From Streptomyces cinnabarinus (GTDB lineage: Bacteria > Actinomycetota > Actinomycetes > Streptomycetales > Streptomycetaceae), in NCBI RefSeq assembly GCF_027270315.1, contig NZ_CP114413.1, forward strand, positions 620,001 through 684,000: 64,000 bases of DNA, written 5' to 3'. A program made the position numbers and the translations under genes. Under the pieces are notes generated by a model, which was given only the letters and a program-made list of their open reading frames with translations, was not told the DNA's origin and ran no database searches. Shown in pieces: positions 32,685 to 41,213 of the stretch. Positions within the stretch are counted from its first letter, which is position 1. Every line of letters starts with the position of its first letter.

Positions 32685-33518
32685 ATGGCCGAAGTCGTGG
32701 ATCTCGTCCACTACCCCGTCAAGGGCTGCGGAGGTACGTCGGTGAGCGACGCCCTGCTCACCGAGGCGGGCCTCGCGCACGACCGCACCTTCATGGTCAC
32801 CGGCGAGGACGGCGTCTACCGCACCCAGCGCCGCCATCCCCGCCTCGCCCTGATCCGGCCCACGGTGAGCGCGGACGGCACCGGCCTCAGGCTCGACGCC
32901 GAGGGCACGACGGTGAGCATCGAGGTCACCTCCGAGGCCCCGCGCCGCGCCGTCGATCTGTTCGGCGACGCCTTCCAGGGGATCGACCAGGGCGACGAGG
33001 TCGCCGGCTGGCTGTCGGAGGTGCTCGGCTCCCCCAGCCGTCTGGTCCGGGTGCCGCCGGAGCACGGCCGGATCGCCGACGGCTGGATCCCCGGCCCCTC
33101 CGGCTACGCCGACAGCAGCGCCGTGCACCTGCTGTCCCGCGGGTCGCTCGCCCTCCTGAACCGGCGGATGGCCGAACGCGGGGCCCCGCCTCTGCCGATG
33201 AGCCGCTTCCGCCCCAACATCGTCGTCGACGGCGCCGACTGGGCGGCCGAGCCGCACGCCGAGGACCGGGCGCGCCGCGTGCGGATCGGCGGGACGGAAC
33301 TGGGCTACGCCAAGCTCGCGGTGCGCTGCGCGGTCACGCTGGTCGACCAGGAGGCGGGGGCCCGGAGCGGGAAGGAACCGCTGCGGACGCTCGCCGGATA
33401 CCGGCGCGCGGCGAGCGGAGGCGTGGTGTTCGGCACCAAGTTCTCCGTGCTGCGGCCGGGGAAGCTGTCCGTCGGCGACCAGGTCGTCGTGGACGAGTGG
33501 GGCGAGGCCGAACGGTAG
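32685..33518 (+). CDS. MOSC domain-containing protein
   Basis: A 277-residue protein with an N-terminal beta-barrel (MOSC_N: LVHYPVKGCGGTSVSDALLT, then HDRTFMVTGEDG) and a C-terminal MOSC domain (SRFRPNIVVDGADWAAEPH; the conserved Cys of MOSC is in VRCAVTLVDQEAG; KEPLRTLAGYRR). MOSC proteins bind or transfer molybdenum cofactor or sulfur; the mARC-type members reduce N-hydroxylated compounds. The start has a strong GAGGAGG upstream. It is divergent from the mannosyltransferase operon. Confidence 0.88.
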   Translation: MAEVVDLVHYPVKGCGGTSVSDALLTEAGLAHDRTFMVTGEDGVYRTQRRHPRLALIRPTVSADGTGLRLDAEGTTVSIEVTSEAPRRAVDLFGDAFQGIDQGDEVAGWLSEVLGSPSRLVRVPPEHGRIADGWIPGPSGYADSSAVHLLSRGSLALLNRRMAERGAPPLPMSRFRPNIVVDGADWAAEPHAEDRARRVRIGGTELGYAKLAVRCAVTLVDQEAGARSGKEPLRTLAGYRRAASGGVVFGTKFSVLRPGKLSVGDQVVVDEWGEAER

Positions 33519-33521
33519 CCG

Positions 33522-34841
33522 TCACACGAACCGGGAACTCGGCACGGGTCCCCAGGAGGACAGCTGGGCGCGGTCCCCCTGGAGCCAGCTGCCGCGGATC
33601 GCCGTGACGAACTCCGTCAGCCGCCCGTCCGGGTCCGCCGGGGCCTCGTCGTCGCCCTCGTCCGGGGTCGGGTCGGCACCGACGATGTCCGCGGCGATCT
33701 CGGCCTCGGGACGGTCGTCGGGGGCCGAGCGCTCCACGCCGCCGTCGTCCGACTGACGCAGTACGCCCGCCCAGGGTGCTGTCGCCTGCTGGTGGAGCAG
33801 GGTGATGCTGTCGGCGGTGACGGCCGGGGCGTCGGTCCAGCAGCTCGCGTGCTCGTGCAGCACCTGGCCGGGCGCCCGCTCGAAGAGGTCACCGATGATC
33901 TCGGGGTCCACGTCGTTCAGGTCGTACGCCACGACCACGGTGTCCGCCCGCTCGGCCGCGAAGGGCAGCGCCGGAAGTCCGAGCACCTCGGCCGCGGCCA
34001 GGCCCAGGATGCGGCTGCCGCGGTCGGGCAGCAGGGACACCGACGTCGGCCGCGCCCCGGCCGCCGCCAGCACCGTCTTCAGTCGCAGCAGTCCGCGCAG
34101 ACACTGGTCGTGGGTGTCCTGGAGCCAGGCGTACCGGCCGGTCATGCCCGCGCCGAAGCCGTACGGGGACAGGGTGCCGAGGACGGTGCCGCCCAGGACG
34201 TACTGCCAGCCCCGCAGATCGGTGAGGTCCAGCGAACCGGCCCGCTCCGCCTCCGCCGCCCGCGCCAGCATGCGGCTCTGCCGTGCCTGCGCCCCGAGCC
34301 ACTGCGGGTCCTCCGGGTCGGGCAGCAATGCGTGCTGACGCCGGGCCAGCGGCAGGTCGCCCGCCATGAGGGCGTTGTAGACCAGCAGATAGCGGTCCGG
34401 CCAGTCGGCGAGGTCACCCTCGTTCGCGCCCAGCAATTCCACGGCCTCACCGTGCCGCCCCTCGCGCTCGTACGCGGAGACGAGTTCACGCAGCACCGCC
34501 TTGGCGCCCGGCACCTGGCGCGACGCCTCCCGCAGCGCGGGGATCGCCAGATAGGCCACACCGCGTTCCACACAGGCGAACCCGTAGTCATAGAGCTCCT
34601 GTGCCCTGTCAGGGTGCGCGACGACGGCCTCGGCGGCCTGCTGGAGGTCGTCGAACCCGGCGGCGCCGGCCGCCCGGCCCACCACCAGAGCGGTCTCACC
34701 CAACGGCAGACCGTCCGTCCCGGACCGCAACAGCCGAAGGGCACCGGGTATGTCTCCGGAGTCCAGGGACTCCCAGGCCTCGAGGAGTTCGGGGGACTTG
34801 GGGCGACGGGGCTTGCGCGAGAACATGGGGACGATCTTCAC
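33522..34841 (-). CDS. Uncharacterised protein with a TPR-like N-terminal half
   Basis: A 439-residue cytoplasmic protein. Residues about 15-180 are helical repeats of TPR type (for example AAEAVVAHPDRAQELYDYGF and AIPALREASRQVPGAKAVLR). The middle part (about 215-350) is alpha/beta, with GGTVLGTLSPYGFGAGMTGR, SVSLLPDRGSRILGLAAAEV and VVVAYDLNDVDPEIIGDL. An acidic Asp/Glu/Pro-rich linker precedes a conserved C-terminus FVTAIRGSWLQGDRAQLSSW. I do not recognise the family; it resembles proteins common in Streptomyces without a known role. The GTG at 34841 or the ATG at 34826 may be the start. Confidence 0.7.
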   Translation of the reverse strand: MKIVPMFSRKPRRPKSPELLEAWESLDSGDIPGALRLLRSGTDGLPLGETALVVGRAAGAAGFDDLQQAAEAVVAHPDRAQELYDYGFACVERGVAYLAIPALREASRQVPGAKAVLRELVSAYEREGRHGEAVELLGANEGDLADWPDRYLLVYNALMAGDLPLARRQHALLPDPEDPQWLGAQARQSRMLARAAEAERAGSLDLTDLRGWQYVLGGTVLGTLSPYGFGAGMTGRYAWLQDTHDQCLRGLLRLKTVLAAAGARPTSVSLLPDRGSRILGLAAAEVLGLPALPFAAERADTVVVAYDLNDVDPEIIGDLFERAPGQVLHEHASCWTDAPAVTADSITLLHQQATAPWAGVLRQSDDGGVERSAPDDRPEAEIAADIVGADPTPDEGDDEAPADPDGRLTEFVTAIRGSWLQGDRAQLSSWGPVPSSRFV

Positions 34842-34944
34842 CCGCGAACGGAGACCGGCTCAACCGGATTGTTCGGCAGGGACACATCAGACCTGAGTAC
34901 GCATATTCAGGACACGCCCGGTGCTCCGCGGTGAAGCTGGGGCC

Positions 34945-35370
34945 ATGACCACGACACCGGCGCCGCGAACCGGCCGTCCGCACCCCGCGGCCGATCTGTT
35001 TCTCGCGCTCACCCTGCTGGTGGCGGACGGCATGGCCGCTTTGATCGCGTCCCTGCGGGGGCTCGACGCGGCCGGGTACGCCTTCCTCGGCCCCGACACC
35101 GGTACGCCCATAGACTTCACCCCCGTCGCCATCGCTCTCGGCGTCGTGGGCGGCCTCGTGGTGGCGACGGCGTGGCTGGCTCACCGCTACCGGGCTCCCA
35201 ACACCGCCGCCCTGCAACTCCTGGCCGGGCTCGTGCTGTTGCTGATCGCCGGGCTGGGCCAGCTCGGGCAGTACGGCGAGGACCGTTCGCCCGCGCCCGA
35301 ACCGGGGTACAGCGGGCCCCGGTCACCGTGTCTGTCGGGTGGCGACAACAGCGAGTGTCACGGGTCGTGA
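34945..35370 (+). CDS. Small membrane protein, function unknown
   Basis: A 141-residue protein with three predicted membrane helices: LFLALTLLVADGMAALIASL, VAIALGVVGGLVVATAWLAH and ALQLLAGLVLLLIAGLG. The C-terminal tail is short, Pro/Ser-rich and has two Cys residues. No catalytic or transport motif is visible. The ATG at 34945 has a purine-rich stretch upstream (GTGAAGCTGGGG). It converges with the glutaminase gene (11 bp between stops) and is divergent from the TPR-like gene. Confidence 0.68.
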   Translation: MTTTPAPRTGRPHPAADLFLALTLLVADGMAALIASLRGLDAAGYAFLGPDTGTPIDFTPVAIALGVVGGLVVATAWLAHRYRAPNTAALQLLAGLVLLLIAGLGQLGQYGEDRSPAPEPGYSGPRSPCLSGGDNSECHGS

Positions 35371-35380
35371 GGCCGGGGCG

Positions 35381-36322
35381 TCAGAACACCGACAGACCCG
35401 TGAGCGTCGTGAACCGGTCCAGGGCCGCCACGCCCGCCACCGAGTTGCCGCGCTCGTCCAGGCCCGGGCTCCAGACGCACAGGGTGCAGCGGCCCGGGAC
35501 GACCGCGATGATGCCGCCGCCCACACCGCTCTTCCCGGGCAGGCCCACGCGGTAGGCGAAGTCACCGGCCGCGTCGTACGTCCCGCAGGTCAGCATGACC
35601 GCGTTGACCTGCTTGGCCTGGCTGCGGGTGAGCAGCCGGGAGCCGTCGGCGCGCACTCCGTGGCGGGCCAGGAAGCCGGTGGCCAGGGCCAGGTCGGCGC
35701 AGGAGGCGCGGATCGAGCACTGGCGGAAGTACTGGTCGAGCAGGTCCGGCACCGGGTTGTCGATATTGCCGTAGGACGCCATGAAGTGGGCCAGAGCCGC
35801 GTTGCGGTCGCCGTGCGCGGACTCGGAGGCGGCGATCTCGTGGTCGAAGTCCAGGCCCGCCTCGCCGCTCTCCGCGCGCAGGAAGGCGAGGAGTTCACCC
35901 GCCGCGTCGCCGGTACGGGTCTGCAGCCGGTCGGTGACCACCAGGGCACCGGCGTTGATGAACGGATTGCGCGGGATGCCGTTCTCGTACTCCAGCTGGA
36001 CCAGCGAGTTGAAGGGGTTGCCGGAGGGCTCGCGGCCCACGTGCTCCCACAGTTCATCGCCCTCGCGGGCCAGGTCGAGGGCGAGGGTGAAGACCTTGGT
36101 GATGGACTGGGTGGAGAAGGGCTCGCGCCACTCCCCCACCCCGTACACCGTGCCGTCCAGCTCGGCGACGGCCATGCCGAAGCTGCGCGGGTCGCAGGCC
36201 GCGAGCGCCGGGATGTAGTCGGCGGCGCGGCCCCGGCCGGGGGTGCGCCCGATCTCGTCGGCGATGCGCTCCAGGACCGGCTGGAAGGTCTGGGTGGACG
36301 ACGGAACACTCATGATCGCCAT
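35381..36322 (-). CDS. glsA: Glutaminase (beta-lactamase-like family)
   Basis: A 313-residue glutaminase that hydrolyses glutamine to glutamate and ammonia. The catalytic S73-x-x-K76 is in FSTQSITKVF, as in E. coli YbaS/YneH. Other signatures are NPFNSLVQLEYENGIPRNPF, INAGALV and KSGVGGGIIAVVPGR. The ATG at 36322 is chosen because GGAGG lies 4 nt upstream; an in-frame ATG at 36313 is further away. It is the last gene of a co-directional amino-acid-nitrogen block with asparaginase and aspartase. Confidence 0.94.
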   Translation of the reverse strand: MAIMSVPSSTQTFQPVLERIADEIGRTPGRGRAADYIPALAACDPRSFGMAVAELDGTVYGVGEWREPFSTQSITKVFTLALDLAREGDELWEHVGREPSGNPFNSLVQLEYENGIPRNPFINAGALVVTDRLQTRTGDAAGELLAFLRAESGEAGLDFDHEIAASESAHGDRNAALAHFMASYGNIDNPVPDLLDQYFRQCSIRASCADLALATGFLARHGVRADGSRLLTRSQAKQVNAVMLTCGTYDAAGDFAYRVGLPGKSGVGGGIIAVVPGRCTLCVWSPGLDERGNSVAGVAALDRFTTLTGLSVF

Positions 36323-36358
36323 TGTGCCTCCGGGCCGGTCCTGGCGCGCTTTCGCAGC

Positions 36359-37768
36359 TCAGACGACGGGCGAGCCGCTGCCCGCGAGCACCTCGGGGCG
36401 CAGCAGACCAGCGAGCGTGCCGGCGGGCAACAGGCCCTTCTCCAGGACGAGTTCGGCGACCCCGCGACCGGTGGCGAGGGCCTCCTTGGCGATGTCGGTG
36501 GCGGCCGTGTACCCGATGTGCGGGTTGAGGGCGGTGACCAGGCCGATGGAGTTCTCCACGGTCCGGCGCAGCTCCTCGGTGTTGGCGGTGATGCCGTCCA
36601 CGCAGCGCTCGGCAAGGGTGAGACAGGCGGCCCGCAGATGGGTGAGGGACTCCGACAGGGAGTGCAGGATGATCGGCTCGAAGGCGTTCAGCTGGAGCTG
36701 TCCGGCCTCGGCGGCCATGGTGATGGTGACGTCGTTGCCGATCACCTCGAAGGCGACCTGATTGACGACCTCGGGGATCACCGGGTTCACCTTGCCCGGC
36801 ATGATCGACGAACCGGCCTGCACCGGCGGCAGGTTGATCTCGCCGAGCCCCGCGCGCGGCCCGGACGACAGCAGCCGCAGGTCGTTGCAGCTCTTGGAGA
36901 GCTTGACCGCGATCCGCTTCAGCACGCCGGACATCTGGACGAACGCACCGCAGTCCTGGGTGGCTTCGACCAGGTTGGCGGCGGTCACCAGCGGCAGCCC
37001 GGTGATCTCGGAGAGGTGCCGGCGGGCCGATTCCGCGTACCCGGCGGGCGCGTTGAGCCCCGTACCGATGGCCGTGGCGCCGAGGTTGATCTCATGAATC
37101 AGCTCGACGGCCTCGGCGAGCCGGGACCGGTCCTCGTCGACCATGACGGCGTACGCGGAGAACTCCTGCCCGAGGGTCATCGGCACCGCGTCCTGGAGCT
37201 GCGTACGGCCCATCTTCAGCACATCACGGAACTCAACGGCCTTACGGGCGAAGGAGTCCTGGAGCACGGCCATCGCCTTGAGCAGCCCGCGCACCGCGAA
37301 CACGGTCGCGATCTTCACGGCGGTCGGATAGACGTCGTTGGTCGACTGGCTGAGGTTGACGTCCTCGTTCGGGTGCAGGTACCGGTACTCGCCCTTGGCG
37401 TGTCCCAGCAGCTCCAACGCCCGGTTGGCAACAACCTCGTTGGCATTCATGTTGGTCGAGGTGCCCGCGCCGCCCTGGACGACATCGACGACGAACTGGT
37501 CGTGCAGCTTCCCGGCCCGGATCTCCCGACAGGCCGCGACAATGGCGTCCGCCTTCGCGGGCTCCAGCAGCCCCAACTCCTCATTGGCGAGAGCGGCAGC
37601 CTCCTTGACGGCGGCCAGCGCATCGATGAGGTGGGCATAGGCGGAAATCGGCGTACCGGTGATGGGGAAGTTCTCGGTGGCGCGCAGGGTGTGAACACCC
37701 CAGTAGGCGTCGGCGGGAATGTCCCGATCGCCGAGCAGATCGTGCTCGCGGCGAGTGACGGCGTTCAT
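36359..37768 (-). CDS. aspA: Aspartate ammonia-lyase
   Basis: A 469-residue homotetrameric lyase that converts aspartate to fumarate and ammonia. The superfamily signature GSSIMPGKVNP is present with the catalytic Ser in its loop, as are TSTNMNANEVVANRALELLG, QSTNDVYPTA and GGAGT. Fumarase C shares the fold, but the DRDIPADAYWGVHTLRA opening and the overall pattern fit aspartase, and so does the neighbourhood: asparaginase upstream makes its substrate. The gene precedes glutaminase by 36 bp and is probably co-transcribed with it. Confidence 0.92.
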   Translation of the reverse strand: MNAVTRREHDLLGDRDIPADAYWGVHTLRATENFPITGTPISAYAHLIDALAAVKEAAALANEELGLLEPAKADAIVAACREIRAGKLHDQFVVDVVQGGAGTSTNMNANEVVANRALELLGHAKGEYRYLHPNEDVNLSQSTNDVYPTAVKIATVFAVRGLLKAMAVLQDSFARKAVEFRDVLKMGRTQLQDAVPMTLGQEFSAYAVMVDEDRSRLAEAVELIHEINLGATAIGTGLNAPAGYAESARRHLSEITGLPLVTAANLVEATQDCGAFVQMSGVLKRIAVKLSKSCNDLRLLSSGPRAGLGEINLPPVQAGSSIMPGKVNPVIPEVVNQVAFEVIGNDVTITMAAEAGQLQLNAFEPIILHSLSESLTHLRAACLTLAERCVDGITANTEELRRTVENSIGLVTALNPHIGYTAATDIAKEALATGRGVAELVLEKGLLPAGTLAGLLRPEVLAGSGSPVV

Positions 37769-37810
37769 GAGGGAGAGGGTCCTCTTTCCAAGAAGGGATG
37801 AGCAAGCTAC

Positions 37811-37860
37811 CTAGGGGCGCGGGGAACTGCGCGACCAGCCACAACGGCCCCGCAGCCGCA
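37811..37860. repeat. Extragenic repeat of the type seen in many Streptomyces genomes
   Basis: The segment beginning CTAGGGGCGCGGGGAACTGC and continuing with GCGACCAGCCACAACGGCCC closely resembles a short extragenic repeat that I recall from many Streptomyces intergenic regions, usually near gene ends. Here it lies between the asparaginase and aspartase genes. Its function is not known. I see no second copy in the window. Confidence 0.5.
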
Positions 37861-37882
37861 AAACAACAGGCGAGGCACCTGA

Positions 37883-38914
37883 TTAGGCGCAGGGCGCAAC
37901 AGCAACCGGCTCCAGCGAACGAACGGGCCGCACAAACCCAACCGCTCGCCCTCCCCCAAGAAGCGCCTCACCCTGGAACTCGGTGAGCAACGAGGGATCA
38001 ACACCGGCCCAAGCAAGCGCCGCCGCCCCCACAGGAATCCGCGCCCGATTCGCCCCGTCGGAAATCTTCACGGCAACAGCCCGCCCATCAGGCAGCGCGG
38101 CGACCTGCACACCCTCGAAGCCGTCCTTCGCGAGCAGCCCCGGCACGGCCCGCATCAGCGCGGCCACGTCCCGCCCCGCCCCGGACGCCATCTCCGCGTG
38201 GTCCCGCATCGCATCCGCGACCCGAGCCTCGGGCGTACCGGGCACCGCGGTGGTGATCCGAGCCGCGGCCCGGGCAAGCCCGTGCAGCGAGACGGAGAAC
38301 AACGGCGCCCCGCACCCATCGACGGTCACCTGCGCGACGCGCTGCCCCGTGAGGTCCTCGACGATCTCGGCGATCGCCTGCTGAAGCGGGTGCCCGGGGT
38401 CGAGATACCCCTCCAGCGGCCACCCGTTCAACCGGCAGGTGTACAGCATCGCCGCGTGCTTGCCGGAGCAGTTCTGGGCGAGCTGGGACGGCTGACGCCC
38501 TTCCCGGACCCACGCGTCGCGCACGTCCGGGCCGAACGGCATGTCCGCGACGTTGCGCAGATCGCTCTCGGAGACACCGGCGAGTTCCAGGATCCGCCGG
38601 GTACCGGCCAGGTGCCGCTCCTCACCGGAGTGGCTGGCCGCGGCGAGGGAGAGGAGTTCGCTGTCGAGGGGCAGTCCGGCCCGGACCATGGCGACAGCCT
38701 GGACGGGCTTGAGGGCCGAGCGCGGATAGAACGCGGCCTCGATGTCGCCGAGTTGGAGCCGGACGTCGCCCTCGGGACCGAGGACGACGACCGAGCCGTA
38801 GTGGATCCCCTCCACGACCCCGCCGCGGATCAGGTGGGCGACGGGGGCGTGGAGGGGTTCACGGACAAGGGGTGGGTCCGCGAGGGAACTGCTGAACATG
38901 ACTGCCTGATTCAT
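37883..38914 (-). CDS. Asparaginase (L-asparaginase II / PF06089 family)
   Basis: A 343-residue asparaginase of the family seen in Rhizobium (thermolabile type), unrelated to E. coli AnsA/AnsB. YGSVVVLGPEGDVRLQLGD, then FYPRSALKPVQAVAMVRAGL (SxxK), SHSGEERHLAGTRRIL, QNCSGKHAAML and VDGCGAPLFSVSLHGLA are characteristic, and the SxxK plus the CSGKH region form the active site. It hydrolyses asparagine to aspartate, the substrate of the following aspartase. It begins 25 bp after the permease gene. The ATG at 38914 or 38899 may be the start; neither has a strong ribosome-binding site. Confidence 0.88.
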   Translation of the reverse strand: MNQAVMFSSSLADPPLVREPLHAPVAHLIRGGVVEGIHYGSVVVLGPEGDVRLQLGDIEAAFYPRSALKPVQAVAMVRAGLPLDSELLSLAAASHSGEERHLAGTRRILELAGVSESDLRNVADMPFGPDVRDAWVREGRQPSQLAQNCSGKHAAMLYTCRLNGWPLEGYLDPGHPLQQAIAEIVEDLTGQRVAQVTVDGCGAPLFSVSLHGLARAAARITTAVPGTPEARVADAMRDHAEMASGAGRDVAALMRAVPGLLAKDGFEGVQVAALPDGRAVAVKISDGANRARIPVGAAALAWAGVDPSLLTEFQGEALLGGGRAVGFVRPVRSLEPVAVAPCA

Positions 38915-38939
38915 GAGTGGGTGACGGCCGGGGCGCGGG

Positions 38940-40403
38940 TCACGCGTCGGCCTTGGGGGTTGCGGCGGTCGCGGTCCGGCGGCGGATGCCGTACCAGCCC
39001 GCGACCAGTGCACCGACGATCAGTGGCAGGCACAGCACGGTGGTGCGGCCGGCGCCTCCGTCGGCGTACATGAGGACCAGGACGGAGGCAAGGAAGGCCA
39101 GCGTCACGAGTTCGGTCCAGGGGGAGCCCGGCAGTCGGTAGCCGGGGCGGGTGAGTTCGCCCTTCTGGGTCTTCTGCCAGAAGAGCAGGTGACAGAGCAT
39201 GATCATGCCCCAGGTGGCGAGGATGCCGATCGCCGCGAAGTTGAGGACGATCTCGAACGCGTCGGCGGGGACCACGAAGTTGAGGCCCACGCCGAGGACA
39301 CAGATACCGCTGGTGAGCAGGATGCCGCCGTACGGGACCTGGCTGCGGCTCATCACGCCGGTGAACTTCGGGGCGGAGCCGGACATCGCCATGGAGCGCA
39401 GGATGCGGCCGGTGGAGTACAGGCCGGAGTTGAGCGAGGACATGGCGGCGGTGAGCACGACCAGGTTCATGACGCCGCCGGCCGCGGGGATGCCGATGTT
39501 GGACAGCACGGTGACGAAGGGGCTCTCGCCCGCGGTGTAGGAGGTCCAGGGCAGCAGCATCGAGAGCAGGACGACGGAGCCGACGTAGAACAGGCCGACG
39601 CGCCACATGATCGAGTTGATCGCCTTCGGCATGATCTTCTCGGGGTTCTCGGTCTCGCCCGCGGCGACGCCCACCAACTCGACGGAGGCGTAGGCGAAGA
39701 CGACGCCCTGGATGATCAGCAGCATCGGCAGCAGGCCGCTCGGGAAGATTCCGCCGTTGTCGGTGATGAGGGAGGGGCCGGGGGTGGTGCCGTCGACGGG
39801 GTGCTGGGTGACCAGCAGGAAGATGCCGATGCACATGAAGACGACGAGCGCGCCGACCTTGACGATGGCGAACCAGAACTCCAGTTCGCCGAAGATCTTC
39901 ACCGAGATCAGGTTCACGGTGAGCACGACGGCGAGGGCGATGAGCGCGATCACCCACTGCGGGATGTCGGAGAACATGCCCCAGTAGTGGGTGTAGGTGG
40001 CGACCGCGGTGATGTCGGCGATGCCGGTGGTGGCCCAGTTGAGGAAGTACATCCAGCCCGCGGTGTACGCGCCCTTCTCCCCCATGAACTCACGGGCGTA
40101 CGACACGAAGGCGCCGGACGAGGGCCGGTACAGCACGAGTTCGCCGAGGGCGCGCACGACGAGGAAGGCGAATGCTCCGCAGACCGCGTAGGCGATGAAG
40201 AGGGAGGGGCCCGCGTCGGCGAGGCGGCCGCCGGCGCCGAGGAAGAGGCCGGTGCCTATGGCGCCGCCGATGGCGATCATGTTGACGTGCCGGGATTTCA
40301 GGGACTTGCTGTAGCCCGCGTCTCCGGCGTCCACATGGCCGGAACGTTTCTGCACGCCGTCGTGCGTGGTCTGCACCTCGTTGTGCAAGGACTGCTCGCT
40401 CAA
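38940..40403 (-). CDS. Amino-acid permease (APC superfamily, AnsP/GabP-like)
   Basis: A 487-residue, twelve-helix importer: SLKSRHVNMIAIGGAIGTGL is the AAT-family signature opening helix 1, followed by YAREFMGEKGAYTAGWMYFL and SVKIFGELEFWFAIVKVGAL. Its place in front of asparaginase and aspartase suggests asparagine or a related amino acid as substrate. The TTG at 40403 overlaps the end of the FadR-type regulator gene by 4 bp and gives a normal length; a GTG about 30 bp downstream is an alternative start. Confidence 0.87.
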   Translation of the reverse strand: MSEQSLHNEVQTTHDGVQKRSGHVDAGDAGYSKSLKSRHVNMIAIGGAIGTGLFLGAGGRLADAGPSLFIAYAVCGAFAFLVVRALGELVLYRPSSGAFVSYAREFMGEKGAYTAGWMYFLNWATTGIADITAVATYTHYWGMFSDIPQWVIALIALAVVLTVNLISVKIFGELEFWFAIVKVGALVVFMCIGIFLLVTQHPVDGTTPGPSLITDNGGIFPSGLLPMLLIIQGVVFAYASVELVGVAAGETENPEKIMPKAINSIMWRVGLFYVGSVVLLSMLLPWTSYTAGESPFVTVLSNIGIPAAGGVMNLVVLTAAMSSLNSGLYSTGRILRSMAMSGSAPKFTGVMSRSQVPYGGILLTSGICVLGVGLNFVVPADAFEIVLNFAAIGILATWGMIMLCHLLFWQKTQKGELTRPGYRLPGSPWTELVTLAFLASVLVLMYADGGAGRTTVLCLPLIVGALVAGWYGIRRRTATAATPKADA

Positions 40404-41131
40404 CGCTCGGGTCCGCCTTCCGTGGTGGTGCTCGTGTGCCCGGGGCGCACGATGTCGGTGAGGGTGGTCTCGACGCGGTCCAGGTGATGCGCCATGGCAT
40501 CGGTGGCGTCGAGTTCGGAACCGTCGATCAGCGCCTCGACGATCGCCCGGTGCTCGCGGTTGGACTGCTCCCGGCGGCCGCCCAGTTCGTTCAGGAAGGC
40601 CGACTGACGCGCCAGTGCGTCCCGGATCTCCTCGATCACCCGGCGGAAGACCGGGTTCTGGGCGGCCTCGGCCACGGCGAGATGGAAGAGGGTGTCCATC
40701 GCGACCCAGGCGGTGGTGTCCGTCTCGCGTTCCATACGGTCGAGCAGATGCGCCAGGTGGTCGAGGTTCTCGGGGGTGCGGCGCACCGCCGCGTACCCGG
40801 CGACCGGGATCTCGACGTGCCGGCGCACCTCCAGCAGATCGCTGGCCGCGTAGTCGCCGAAGGTCGGGTCCTCGACCGTGTTGGCGACGACGAAGGTGCC
40901 CTTGCCGGTCTTGGAGACGGTCAGGCCCATGGTCTGCAGGGCCCTGAGGGCCTCGCGCAGCACCGGGCGGCTGACCTCCAGGGTGCGGCACAGCTCCGCC
41001 TCGGAGGGGAGTTTGTCCCCCACGGCGTACTCGCCGCGCTCGATGGCGGCGCGCAGGTGGGCGAGCACCGCTTCCATGGCGCTGATGCGTCGGGGAGGCT
41101 GTCCGGCTGTCCGGCTGTCTGACAGGTTCAC
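40400..41131 (-). CDS. FadR-type GntR transcriptional regulator (FCD domain)
   Basis: A 243-residue regulator: GntR winged helix (VGDKLPSEAELCRTLEVSRP then VLREALRALQTMGLTVSKTG) and a C-terminal helical FCD ligand domain with the metal-binding residues of D-x3-H ... H ... H type (MDTLFHLAVAEA, EHRAIVEAL, MAHHLDRVE). It heads the leftward block of permease, asparaginase, aspartase and glutaminase genes and overlaps the permease by 4 bp, so it probably senses an amino or dicarboxylic acid and controls the whole block. The start is a GTG at 41131 with CGGAG about 10 nt upstream. Confidence 0.9.
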   Translation of the reverse strand: MNLSDSRTAGQPPRRISAMEAVLAHLRAAIERGEYAVGDKLPSEAELCRTLEVSRPVLREALRALQTMGLTVSKTGKGTFVVANTVEDPTFGDYAASDLLEVRRHVEIPVAGYAAVRRTPENLDHLAHLLDRMERETDTTAWVAMDTLFHLAVAEAAQNPVFRRVIEEIRDALARQSAFLNELGGRREQSNREHRAIVEALIDGSELDATDAMAHHLDRVETTLTDIVRPGHTSTTTEGGPER

Positions 41132-41132
41132 G

Positions 41133-41145
41133 GGAGTGATACTCC
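41133..41145. promoter_or_regulatory. Short palindrome in front of the FadR-type gene
   Basis: GGAGTGATACTCC is a perfect 5-bp inverted pair around a 3-bp centre, immediately before the GTG start. It may be an operator for self-repression, or its GGAG may simply be part of the ribosome-binding site on the other strand. Confidence 0.3.
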
Positions 41146-41213
41146 GGGGGCCGGGAGGGTGCTGTCAAGGCGGGTGAAAGGAAAGTTTCAGCGGGCCGTG
41201 GTCCATGAATGCC

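Noticed and set aside
35339..37801. 820-codon open frame on the + strand opposite glutaminase and aspartase
   Set aside because: A shadow of two well-conserved enzymes encoded on the minus strand.
41101..41131. Tandem GTCCGGCT repeat at the start of the FadR-type gene
   Set aside because: Only two to three imperfect units at the extreme 5' end of a coding region; it translates as ordinary N-terminal residues and needs no special explanation.
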